Below, one piece after another: positions 6,985-13,170 of a stretch of DNA of 13,170 bases. The notes beneath the pieces are model-generated. The model was not told where the DNA came from. It made no database searches and saw only the letters and a program-made list of their open reading frames with translations. Position 1 is the first letter of the stretch. Each line of letters starts with the position of its first letter. Source of the stretch: Chloroflexota bacterium (lineage in GTDB: Bacteria; Chloroflexota; Anaerolineae; B4-G1). Position numbers and translations under genes: made by a program. The stretch spans positions 1 to 13,170 of the forward strand of contig QMOE01000013.1 in the NCBI GenBank assembly GCA_003648125.1, given 5' to 3'.

Positions 6985-7081
6985 TGTCATTGCGAGCCTC
7001 GGACGTTTTTCCCGGGGCGAAGCAATCTTCCTCAGCCATTTGGAGATTGCTTTGTCGCAAAAAACGCTCCTCGCAATGACA
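6985..7081. repeat. palindromic intergenic repeat (MITE- or REP-like)
   Basis: A 97-bp element begins with TGTCATTGCGAG (6985-6996) and ends with its perfect reverse complement CTCGCAATGACA (7070-7081). Inside, AAGCAATCT (7020-7028) pairs with AGATTGCTT (7044-7052), and GTTTTT pairs with AAAAAC near the ends. The whole unit can fold as one long imperfect hairpin. Elements with these TGTCATTGCGAG and GAAGCAATCT blocks are, from memory, dispersed in many copies in several bacterial genomes, Chloroflexota among them. It separates hypB from hypC and encodes no protein. Confidence 0.85.
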
Positions 7082-7090
7082 GGATGAGAA

Positions 7091-7120
7091 TTGCTCAAGT
7101 TTCGTAGCGCAGCGTAGACT
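7091..7120 (+). promoter_or_regulatory. possible weak promoter upstream of hypC
   Basis: TTGCTC (7091-7096) and TAGACT (7115-7120) are 18 bp apart and start just after the palindromic repeat. The match to consensus is moderate. The hypC ATG lies about 30 nt downstream. Confidence 0.25.
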
Positions 7121-7151
7121 TTACGCTTTACGTTATTACTGCCGATGAAAT

Positions 7152-7424
7152 ATGTGTTTAGGAATTCCAGGGAAAATTACTAAAGTCAACCAAGATGGCC
7201 TGATGCGTATGGGCAAGGTGGACTTTGGCGGGGTGGCGCGCGAGGTCTGTCTGGCCTATGTGCCCGAAGCTGGGGTGGGAGATTATGTCATCGTCCACGT
7301 TGGTTTTGCCATCAGCCAACTCGATGAGGTTGAGGCGCAGGAAACGCTCCAGTTGATGGAGGAGATCGGGATACTGGGAAAAGGCTCGGCGGTACAGAGC
7401 GTCAGCGCCGTGCCGCTCGGATAG
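7152..7424 (+). CDS. hypC: hydrogenase assembly chaperone HypC/HupF
   Basis: A small chaperone of 90 residues that, with HypD, carries the Fe(CN)2CO unit to the hydrogenase large subunit. It has the invariant N-terminus MCLGIPGKI, in which Cys2 is essential and fixes the start at 7152. The OB-like body follows (MGKVDFGGVAREVCLAYVPE, then GDYVIVHVGFAISQLDE). The ribosome site is poor. It is split from hypAB by the palindromic repeat and lies 37 nt before the HdrD-like gene, so it probably heads the hydrogenase-side transcript. Confidence 0.96.
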   Translation: MCLGIPGKITKVNQDGLMRMGKVDFGGVAREVCLAYVPEAGVGDYVIVHVGFAISQLDEVEAQETLQLMEEIGILGKGSAVQSVSAVPLG

Positions 7425-7461
7425 GTGGGGGCTGTCTTAAGATGTGAGGGGGCAAGTACCG

Positions 7462-8655
7462 ATGGAAACCAATTTCCTTGACGCGACCACGTTTGACCCT
7501 GCTCTGGCGGAGCGAGTCACGCTAGAGTGGGAAAAACTGTTCACCTGTATGCAGTGCGGTACGTGTACTTCCTCCTGCCCCACCGCTTTTGCCATGGATT
7601 ACTCCCCGCGCGAGTTGTGGCAGATGCTGCGGTTGGGGATGGAGGAAGAGATCGTCAACAGCCAGACATTTTGGCTGTGTACTGTCTGTAAATCCTGCCA
7701 GGTGCGCTGCCCGCGCGGCATCTCGATCACCGACACCATGGTTGCGCTCAAAGAGTACGCCACCCGCAGAGGAGTCAATGTTCCCACGGGGATGCAGATG
7801 CTGGGCGAGACCGTCACCACCAAGTACAACATATCTGGCGACGACAACGGAACCCGCCAGATATGGAGCGAGAACCTGCCCCACACCCCGCTGGGTGTCA
7901 AGCCCCGGCGCCGGCGGGCGGAGGTGGTCTATTTTATCGGTTGCGTCGGTTCATTCTATCCCCGTGTCTATAGCATCCCGCAGTCAATGGTGCAGGTGTT
8001 GGAGATGGGGGACGTGGATTTTACCACCCTGGGGGAAGATGAGCAGTGCTGCGGCTACCCTCTCTACGTGGCCGGGATGAAGGATCGCATGGCCGAACTG
8101 GCCCGCCATAACGTGCAGCAAATTCGCCGTGTGGGAGCCAAACGGGTCATTTTTACCTGCCCCTCTTGCTACTATGCCTGGTCGCATCTCTATCCAGAAG
8201 TGGCCGATGTCTCTGGCATTCAGCTTCAGCACAGCACCGAGTTTCTGGCCGAAATGATTGACGATGGCAAGCTGCCGCCGCTTGGACCGGTGGAGGAGGT
8301 GGTAACGTATCACGATCCCTGTGACCTGGGGCGCAAGAGTGGCGTGTACGACGCGCCACGGGAAGTGTTGGCCCGCATCCCCGGCCTGGAACTGCGGGAG
8401 ATGGCCTCCAACCGCGAAAACTCGTTGTGTTGTGGAGGCGGCGGCGACGTAGAGGTCGCGGACCCCACTGTCTCCAGAGGGGCAGCGGGGCGCAGGATGG
8501 TGCAGGCGCAAGCGACGGGGGCCAAGTACGTGGCCTCTGCCTGTCAGCAGTGCAAGCGCACACTCCAGGAAGGAGCGCGCCGGAACAAAATTCGCATGCG
8601 GGCCATAGATGTCGTTGAACTGCTCCTGCAGTCGCTCCAAGCTGCCGAGACTTGA
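7462..8655 (+). CDS. HdrD-like (HdrC-HdrB fused) heterodisulfide reductase-family iron-sulfur protein
   Basis: A 397-residue cytoplasmic redox protein. The N-terminal HdrC-like part has two full [4Fe-4S] sets, C29/32/35/39 and C73/76/79/83. The C-terminal HdrB-like part has two complete CCG domains: C161, C196-C197, C233/C236 and C287, C323-C324, C361/C364. In methanogen HdrB/HdrD such motifs bind non-cubane [4Fe-4S] clusters that reduce a disulfide. Bacterial relatives act on varied or unknown partners (GlpC, LutA and HdrD-like proteins), so the substrate here is unknown. The ATG at 7462 has GAGGGGG 9 nt upstream; an in-frame GTG at 7444 is less likely. There is no HdrA in the window. Its place among hypC and the hydrogenase genes suggests it exchanges electrons with that system. 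Confidence 0.88.
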   Translation: METNFLDATTFDPALAERVTLEWEKLFTCMQCGTCTSSCPTAFAMDYSPRELWQMLRLGMEEEIVNSQTFWLCTVCKSCQVRCPRGISITDTMVALKEYATRRGVNVPTGMQMLGETVTTKYNISGDDNGTRQIWSENLPHTPLGVKPRRRRAEVVYFIGCVGSFYPRVYSIPQSMVQVLEMGDVDFTTLGEDEQCCGYPLYVAGMKDRMAELARHNVQQIRRVGAKRVIFTCPSCYYAWSHLYPEVADVSGIQLQHSTEFLAEMIDDGKLPPLGPVEEVVTYHDPCDLGRKSGVYDAPREVLARIPGLELREMASNRENSLCCGGGGDVEVADPTVSRGAAGRRMVQAQATGAKYVASACQQCKRTLQEGARRNKIRMRAIDVVELLLQSLQAAET

Positions 8656-8671
8656 GCGAGGGTGAGTGTTC

Positions 8672-8739
8672 AGACCTCCGAGGTTTCGGCAGTAGTCTGG
8701 CTTGGAAGCAACTTTGTGTTTTGTAAACCTCGGAGGTCT
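8672..8739. repeat. inverted repeat with 15-bp perfect arms
   Basis: AGACCTCCGAGGTTT (8672-8686) and AAACCTCGGAGGTCT (8725-8739) are perfect reverse complements around a 38-nt spacer. Each arm also contains a small palindrome, CCTC-n-GAGG. The pattern resembles dispersed intergenic repeats I associate with Chloroflexota genomes (from memory). It lies 16 nt after the hdrD-like stop and could act as a transcript 3' end or attenuator before the regulatory genes. The rest of the 180-bp gap to 8835 holds no clear promoter beyond an isolated TATACT at 8790-8795. Confidence 0.75.
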
Positions 8740-8835
8740 AGCGAGATCCATCACGAGCAAGATAGGATCAAGGCGCGAGCGTGATGATTTATACTATGAC
8801 GAGTGCGAGTAGATGAGGAAGGCAAGAGGAGACAA

Positions 8836-9228
8836 ATGAAACTTGGTAAAGTATTGGAGGCTATTGAAGGTAAACCGATTTCTGAGAACATAGATTGGGA
8901 TCAAGAGATAGTGATGGGCTGTGGTGCTGATTTGATGAGCGATGTGCTGGCTTTTACGCACGATGGCACCCTATTGATGTCCGGTCTCACCAATCCCCAG
9001 GTAGTGCGCACCGCCGAGATGGCCGGTATTGAGGCCATCGTTTTTGTGCGGGGCAAAATCCCTCCCCAGGAGACCATCGCCCTGGCCGAACAGAAGGGCA
9101 TCCCCCTCATGGCTTCCAAGTACACCATGTTCGAGACCTGTGGCCGGCTCTACCGGGCCGGGCTTTCCAGTTGCGGTCTTTTTGAACTCACCCTGCGTCG
9201 TTGGCACGACGCCTTTGAGGACAAGTAG
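8836..9228 (+). CDS. DRTGG-domain protein in hydrogenase operon
   Basis: A 130-residue soluble protein that is essentially one DRTGG domain (PF07085): KLGKVLEAIEGKPI, then VMGCGADLMSDVLAF (27-41), LLMSGLTNPQVVRTAEMAGI (46-65), AIVFVRGKIPPQETIALAEQ and IPLMASKYTMFETCGRLYRA. DRTGG domains occur in phosphotransacetylases and in CBS-containing pyrophosphatases, and small stand-alone versions are found beside hydrogenase genes in anaerobes. The domain is thought to be regulatory, with no known catalysis. The start at 8836 has an AGAGGAG site about 5 nt upstream; an ORF extension to 8803 lacks one. The next gene starts 8 nt after its stop and carries CBS and ATPase domains, so the two probably act together. 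Confidence 0.82.
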   Translation: MKLGKVLEAIEGKPISENIDWDQEIVMGCGADLMSDVLAFTHDGTLLMSGLTNPQVVRTAEMAGIEAIVFVRGKIPPQETIALAEQKGIPLMASKYTMFETCGRLYRAGLSSCGLFELTLRRWHDAFEDK

Positions 9229-9236
9229 GCTATCAA

Positions 9237-10160
9237 GTGGAACAGAGAACTGCGAAGCAAGTCACTAAACTCCAGGAACTGACCTACGAGCTTAGGGTCG
9301 AGCAGGCTATGGTCAGGGAAGTCATCACCGTCCCCCCCGACGCCACGATGGCCGAGTTTGGAGAGGTGCTGCGCACCAACCGTATCTCGGGCGTCCCGGT
9401 GGTCAAAGATAGACGGATGGTTGGCGTCATCACCATCGAGGATCTGATCAAAGCCCTGGTAGCGGGTGAAATGGATGTCGCGGTGGGCGATAAGATGACT
9501 CTCAATCCGGTATCTCTTCGCGTTGACGAGCCCCTCGTGTACGCCGTGGGCAAATTCAGTGAGTTTCGTTTCGGCCGCTTTCCTGTTGTCAATGCAGAGG
9601 GGGACCTGGTTGGCATTATTACCCAAGGGGATATCGTGCGGGCGATGCTCAAGCGGCTGGAGGTGGATTATCACGCGGAGGAGATTCATCGTTATCGCGC
9701 CAGCCACATTTTCGAGGACATTATCGCCGACGATATCGCCCTCGTCTTTGGATATCGCGTGGCTGCCGGAGACATCAGTCTGGCCGGCGAGGCTTCCAGT
9801 GGATTGAAGAGAACGCTGGGCCGGTTAGGCATTCACCCTCGGATAATCCGCCGCATCGCCGTCGCCACCTACGAGGCCGAGATGAACGTCGTGATCTTTA
9901 CCGACGGTGGCGAGATCGTCGCCGAGGTGCGGCCCGAGCGTATCACAATCGAAGTCCTGGACAAGGGGCCTGGAATCGCGGACATTGAGCAGGCGATGCA
10001 GCCCGGTTTCTCTACCGCCCCTGCCTGGGTGCAAGAGATGGGGTTTGGTGCAGGAATGGGCTTGCCCAACATTCACGCTTGTTCCGACGAGATGCAATTG
10101 GATTCCACCGTTGGGGTGGGCACTCACTTGCAAATCGTCATCTATCTGAATGAAAAGTAG
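9237..10160 (+). CDS. CBS-pair and GHKL (anti-sigma-type) ATPase fusion
   Basis: A 307-residue soluble protein. Residues about 20-75 and 83-140 are two CBS domains (AMVREVITVPPDATMAEF, SGVPVVKDRRMVGVITIEDL, then RFPVVNAEGDLVGIITQGDI). Residues about 165-307 are a HATPase_c domain of the RsbW/anti-sigma kind, with an N-box YEAEMN (E213, N217), a G1 box DKGPGI (242-247) and a G2 box GFGAGMGLP (269-277). There is no phospho-acceptor His domain, so it is not a standard histidine kinase. CBS pairs usually bind adenine nucleotides or AdoMet, so this looks like a nucleotide-sensing serine kinase or switch protein. The start is a GTG at 9237 with a poor ribosome site, chosen because later ATGs fall within the first CBS domain. 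Its target is unknown. Confidence 0.85.
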   Translation: MEQRTAKQVTKLQELTYELRVEQAMVREVITVPPDATMAEFGEVLRTNRISGVPVVKDRRMVGVITIEDLIKALVAGEMDVAVGDKMTLNPVSLRVDEPLVYAVGKFSEFRFGRFPVVNAEGDLVGIITQGDIVRAMLKRLEVDYHAEEIHRYRASHIFEDIIADDIALVFGYRVAAGDISLAGEASSGLKRTLGRLGIHPRIIRRIAVATYEAEMNVVIFTDGGEIVAEVRPERITIEVLDKGPGIADIEQAMQPGFSTAPAWVQEMGFGAGMGLPNIHACSDEMQLDSTVGVGTHLQIVIYLNEK

Positions 10161-10196
10161 TCGTTAGCAACCATAACATCGTGAGGAGATTGAGAT

Positions 10197-11228
10197 ATGA
10201 GTCTAAAGATTCTGGACAAAGGGGCCGTTGCCCCGCTGGTCAATGCGCTGATAGCCGATTATCAGGTCGTTGGCCCCCAGGCGAAGGGACCACAGTTTGC
10301 CTTTGGGCCGCTCTCTGACCCGGCTGAACTGCGCCTTGACTATAACACCACGATCCTTCCACCCTCGAAGGCGGTTCTCCAGCCTTCTTACGAACGGCTG
10401 GCAACCTTCCGCCTGGGGGACGACCCCGCCGTGGAGCCGGTCGTGGAATCTGTTCCAACGGTGCTGCTGGGCGTGCATACCTGCGACCTGCACGCCATTC
10501 AGGTGTTGGACAAGGTCTTTTCTCAGGATCACCCCGACGCCAACTATCTCGAACAGCGCGCACAAACTCTCATCGTCAGCCTCGAGTGCCTGCGCCCGTG
10601 CGACGAGAACTCGTTCTGCAAGGATATGGGGACTCTGACGGCGGACGAGGGGTACGATCTGCACCTGACTGACATCGGGGATGCGTACACGGTGCATGTA
10701 GGGACGGAGCGCGGGGAGGCTTTGCTGGAAAAGTACGCCCAGACCCAGCTGGCTACCGAGGCCAACGTTCGCCGTTTGAACGAGGCGCTCAGCGCCAAGT
10801 GGCCCCACTTTAAGCACCGCCTCGAGTTCGACGCAGCGGAACTGCCGGCGCTGCTGGCTACTGCCTACGATCATCCCCTCTGGGATGAGCTAGGCGAACG
10901 CTGCCTGGCCTGCGGCTCTTGCACCAACGTTTGCCCCACCTGCTACTGCTTCAACGTGGTGGACGAGGTGAACATGGCGCTGACCGAGGGAGAGCGGTTG
11001 CGCACCTGGGACTCTTGTCAGTTGGACGAGTTCGCCCTGGTGGCCGGCGGCGAGAGTTTCCGCCAGGCCCGCTCGGCCCGCCAGCGCCATCGTTTTATGC
11101 GCAAGGGCAAGTACATCTACGACAAGGTGGGTGAGTTGGGCTGCGTGGGCTGCGGGCGCTGCATTCGCACCTGCCTGGCCCATATCAACATCGTTGATGG
11201 CTTTAACACCATCCACGGGACGGCATAG
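10197..11228 (+). CDS. hydB: [NiFe] hydrogenase beta subunit (sulfhydrogenase HydB / AsrA-like ferredoxin)
   Basis: An electron-transfer subunit of 343 residues linking the hydrogenase to its flavoprotein partner. The N-terminal half holds the family segment GVHTCDLHAIQVLDKVF (92-108) and SLECLRPCDENSFC. The C-terminal half has two [4Fe-4S] sets, C236/239/242/246 and C316/319/322/326. HydB of archaeal sulfhydrogenase and AsrA of anaerobic sulfite reductase share this layout. A GGAG ribosome site precedes the ATG at 10197. It is the first of four genes in the hydB-hydG-hydD-hydA order. AsrA-like function is excluded mainly by the hydrogenase genes that follow. Confidence 0.9.
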   Translation: MSLKILDKGAVAPLVNALIADYQVVGPQAKGPQFAFGPLSDPAELRLDYNTTILPPSKAVLQPSYERLATFRLGDDPAVEPVVESVPTVLLGVHTCDLHAIQVLDKVFSQDHPDANYLEQRAQTLIVSLECLRPCDENSFCKDMGTLTADEGYDLHLTDIGDAYTVHVGTERGEALLEKYAQTQLATEANVRRLNEALSAKWPHFKHRLEFDAAELPALLATAYDHPLWDELGERCLACGSCTNVCPTCYCFNVVDEVNMALTEGERLRTWDSCQLDEFALVAGGESFRQARSARQRHRFMRKGKYIYDKVGELGCVGCGRCIRTCLAHINIVDGFNTIHGTA

Positions 11229-11241
11229 GAGGGAATGGAAA

Positions 11242-12069
11242 ATGACAGCATCATCTATTTATCTGCCTGAGATGGCCCGCCTGGCCCAAGTGGAGCAAGT
11301 GACCGCGCTGGAGAAGTTATTCACCATCGAGTTGCCGGAGGGTCACAGCCTGGGGCACGACCCCGGACAGTTTGTGATGCTCTCGGTGCTGGGTGTCGGC
11401 GAGGCTCCCATCTCAATCACTTCTTCGCCCAGCCGCTCCAATGGCAGCTTTGAGCTTTGCGTGCGTCGGGCCGGCGATGTGACCGGTGCGCTGCACAGGA
11501 TGCAGGTTGGGGACAGAGTGGGCGTGCGCGGGCCTTTCGGTCACGGCTTTCCAATCGAAAAGATGCGCGGCAAGGACGTGATCTTTGCGCCGGGTGGCCT
11601 GGGACTGGCCCCGCTCCGCTCGTTGATCAATCAAGTGCTCGACGAGCGCGGCTCCTTTGAGCGGGTGGTGATCCTCTACGGGGCCAAGCGCCCGGAGGAA
11701 TTGCTCTTCCGCGACGAGTTGGACGAGTGGGTCGCCCGCGACGATGTCGAGTGTCACATCACGGTTGACCGGGGGGACGAGACCTGGGACGGCCACGTGG
11801 GCGTCATCACCACCCTCTTTGGCCCGATTGCCGTGGACCCGCGTAACACCGTCGCCGTCACCTGCGGCCCGCCCATCATGTACCGCTTTGTGCTGATGGA
11901 ACTCTTGGGCAAGGGTATCCCAGAGACCCAAATCTATCTCTCTCTGGAGCGGCGGATGAAGTGCGGCGTGGGCAAGTGCGGTCACTGCCAGATCAACGAT
12001 CTCTATTGTTGTCAGGATGGCCCTGTGTTCACCTACGCTCAGATCAAGAACGTGCCGGAGGCGCTGTGA
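11242..12069 (+). CDS. hydG: [NiFe] hydrogenase gamma subunit (FAD/NAD(P)-binding reductase, 2Fe-2S)
   Basis: Diaphorase subunit of 275 residues that passes electrons between the hydrogenase and NAD(P). It has a ferredoxin-reductase FAD domain with the APISITSSP motif (55-63), a nucleotide domain starting at FAPGGLGLAPLRSL (115-128) with the conserved TCGPPIMY (207-214), and a C-terminal [2Fe-2S] site at C241, C246, C249 and C256 or C257 (KCGVGKCGHCQINDLYCC). The architecture matches sulfhydrogenase HydG, AsrB and PyrK-like proteins. The ATG at 11242 has AGGAGGG 8 nt upstream; the longer in-frame ORF from 11131 runs through the end of hydB and is not real. The stop overlaps the hydD start (TGATG). 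Confidence 0.93.
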   Translation: MTASSIYLPEMARLAQVEQVTALEKLFTIELPEGHSLGHDPGQFVMLSVLGVGEAPISITSSPSRSNGSFELCVRRAGDVTGALHRMQVGDRVGVRGPFGHGFPIEKMRGKDVIFAPGGLGLAPLRSLINQVLDERGSFERVVILYGAKRPEELLFRDELDEWVARDDVECHITVDRGDETWDGHVGVITTLFGPIAVDPRNTVAVTCGPPIMYRFVLMELLGKGIPETQIYLSLERRMKCGVGKCGHCQINDLYCCQDGPVFTYAQIKNVPEAL

Positions 12070-12815
12070 TGGGAAAACCAAAAGTAGCATTTTTCGATTT
12101 TGCTTGCTGCGAGGGCTGCCAGTTGACGGTCATTGACGCCCTCCAGACTCACGTGGACTTGCTGGACGCGGTCGAGATCGTCAACTTCCGCGAGGCCACT
12201 TCCCGGCAGGAGCACGATTACCAGATTGCCTTCATTGAAGGCTCTATCACCCGCGAGCAGGACGAGGAGCGGCTCTACCGTATCCGCGAGCAGGCCGATA
12301 TTTTGGTTGCCCTGGGAACCTGCGCCCACCTCGGCGGCGTCAACGCACTCAAGAACCTGCATCCTCTGGAGGACGTGCGCCGCTGGGTCTATGGCGACAA
12401 GGCGGACTGGTACCCCACCTATCCCGCCCGGCCCATCAGTGCCGTAGTCGAGGTGGACGCCGTCATTCCCGGCTGCCCCATTGACCGGGAGGAGTTCATC
12501 CGGGTGGTCAAATCGCTCCTGGTGGGCAAAAAGCCGTCCATCCCAGATTATCCAGTCTGCGTGGAATGTAAAAAGAAGGGGAACGTCTGCGTGTACGAGC
12601 TGGGTAGGCCCTGCCTCGGCCCGGTCATCAGGGCCGGCTGCGGCGCCATCTGCCCGACCTATGGCGCAGGCTGTGAGGGCTGCCGGGGCCTCATCCCTAA
12701 CCCCAACGAGAATGCGATGAAAGAAGTACTGGACGAGTTTGGGCTGACCGTGGACGAGATTATGGGCCGGTTCACCATGTTCAACGCCTATCAGGTACAG
12801 GAGCAGGAACTATGA
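12069..12815 (+). CDS. hydD: [NiFe] hydrogenase delta (small) subunit
   Basis: Small subunit of 248 residues carrying the electron wire from the Ni-Fe site. Proximal cluster ligands are C14 and C17 (CCEGCQ), C85 (GTCAH) and C136 (PGCP). The C-terminal part carries eight more cysteines (C164, 167, 174, 182, 191, 195, 202, 205), enough for medial and distal clusters. There is no Tat signal, so it is a cytoplasmic group 3 enzyme. The start overlaps the gamma stop by 1 nt, and the stop overlaps hydA by 4 nt (ATGA), so translation is coupled. Confidence 0.93.
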   Translation: MGKPKVAFFDFACCEGCQLTVIDALQTHVDLLDAVEIVNFREATSRQEHDYQIAFIEGSITREQDEERLYRIREQADILVALGTCAHLGGVNALKNLHPLEDVRRWVYGDKADWYPTYPARPISAVVEVDAVIPGCPIDREEFIRVVKSLLVGKKPSIPDYPVCVECKKKGNVCVYELGRPCLGPVIRAGCGAICPTYGAGCEGCRGLIPNPNENAMKEVLDEFGLTVDEIMGRFTMFNAYQVQEQEL

Positions 12816-13170
12816 CCACTGTGAAAATAGATGTACATCACATCACCCGCGTAGAGGGACACGGAGACATTGTCGTGGACGCCAAGAACGGCGAGCTTAA
12901 AAAGTGCCAGTTCGAGGTCGTCGAGGCCCCGCGCTTTTTCGAGGCGATGGTGCGCGGGCGGCCGTATCACGAACTGAGCCACATCACCTCTCGCATCTGT
13001 GGCATCTGCGCCGTGGGTTGTTCTACGACCAGTCCGCCCGCCACCGAGAAAGCGCTGGGGGTAGAGCCTTCGGAGCAGACGATACTCTTGCGCAAACTCC
13101 TCTTTCATGGCGAGACGATTGACAGTCACGTGCTGCACACCTACTACCTGGTCGCCCCCGACTTTTTGGG
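12812..13170 (+). CDS. hydA: [NiFe] hydrogenase alpha (large, catalytic) subunit, truncated by window end
   Basis: Only the first 119 codons are present, and the frame is open to the window edge. It begins MTTVKIDVHHITRVEGHGDI, the N-terminal signature of large subunits (RVEGH). The L1 motif at residues 61-70 is RICGICAVGC: C63 and C66 are the two expected ligands of the Ni-Fe centre. The residue four after C66, normally the His of RxCGxCxxxH, is Cys70 (TGT), and it is followed by STTSPPATE where relatives usually read like HTTASLxATE. The second CxxC ligand pair lies beyond the window. The gene order and flavoprotein partner indicate a group 3 enzyme, most like 3b. Confidence 0.93.
   Translation, partial: MTTVKIDVHHITRVEGHGDIVVDAKNGELKKCQFEVVEAPRFFEAMVRGRPYHELSHITSRICGICAVGCSTTSPPATEKALGVEPSEQTILLRKLLFHGETIDSHVLHTYYLVAPDFL

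Noticed and set aside
8790..8795. TATACT upstream of the DRTGG gene as a -10 box
   Set aside because: No acceptable -35 hexamer at 16-18 bp and no extended -10.
11131..11241. N-terminal extension of the hydG ORF
   Set aside because: It runs in another frame of the conserved C-terminal cluster of hydB. A strong AGGAGGG site supports the ATG at 11242.

Overview
The window is a 13.2 kb piece of a moderately GC-rich genome from an anaerobic, selenocysteine-using, hydrogen- and formate-metabolising bacterium. Two kinds of palindromic intergenic repeat (6985-7081 and 8672-8739), the gene content and a formate dehydrogenase with a HybB/NrfD-type membrane subunit suggest a Chloroflexota (Anaerolineae or Dehalococcoidia-like) organism. 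That assignment is an inference; no phylogenetic marker is present.

Left part, minus strand (1-5859). A formate dehydrogenase operon runs right to left. It starts at a perfect consensus promoter (TTGACA, 17 bp, TATAAT; 5831-5859), followed by a leader of about 180 nt that looks like a structured RNA, possibly a molybdenum-cofactor (Moco) riboswitch. The genes are fdhA (Tat-exported FDH-N-like catalytic subunit with an in-frame UGA read as selenocysteine at residue 191), fdhB (four-cluster ferredoxin with a C-terminal membrane anchor) and a HybB/NrfD-like quinone-side membrane subunit. The genes are joined by TAATG stop-start overlaps, and a strong hairpin ends the unit at 565-604. Further left is a membrane-anchored peroxiredoxin cut by the window edge. 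Its peroxidatic cysteine codon is also UGA, so it is a second selenoprotein.

Right part, plus strand (5903-13170). Divergent from the fdh operon, a good sigma70-like promoter (5903-5931) drives hypA and hypB. After a palindromic repeat come hypC and an HdrD-like (HdrC-HdrB fusion) iron-sulfur protein. A second palindromic repeat precedes a small DRTGG-domain protein, a CBS-pair/GHKL-ATPase fusion, and a four-gene cytoplasmic [NiFe] hydrogenase in the sulfhydrogenase order: beta (hydB), gamma (hydG), delta (hydD) and alpha (hydA, truncated at the right edge). HypABC provide the nickel-insertion and chaperone functions needed by that hydrogenase; hypDEF and the protease are not in the window.

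Working picture: formate is oxidised on the outer face of the membrane and its electrons pass through the NrfD-like subunit towards quinone. The cytoplasmic group 3 hydrogenase exchanges electrons between H2 and NAD(P). The HdrD-like protein may add a thiol/disulfide or other redox partner. The DRTGG and CBS-GHKL pair looks like a nucleotide- or redox-sensing regulatory module. The main points of interest are the two selenocysteine genes, which a standard gene caller would break, the candidate Moco-responsive leader, the regulatory module inside the hydrogenase operon, and an unusual Cys in place of the conserved His of the hydrogenase L1 motif.
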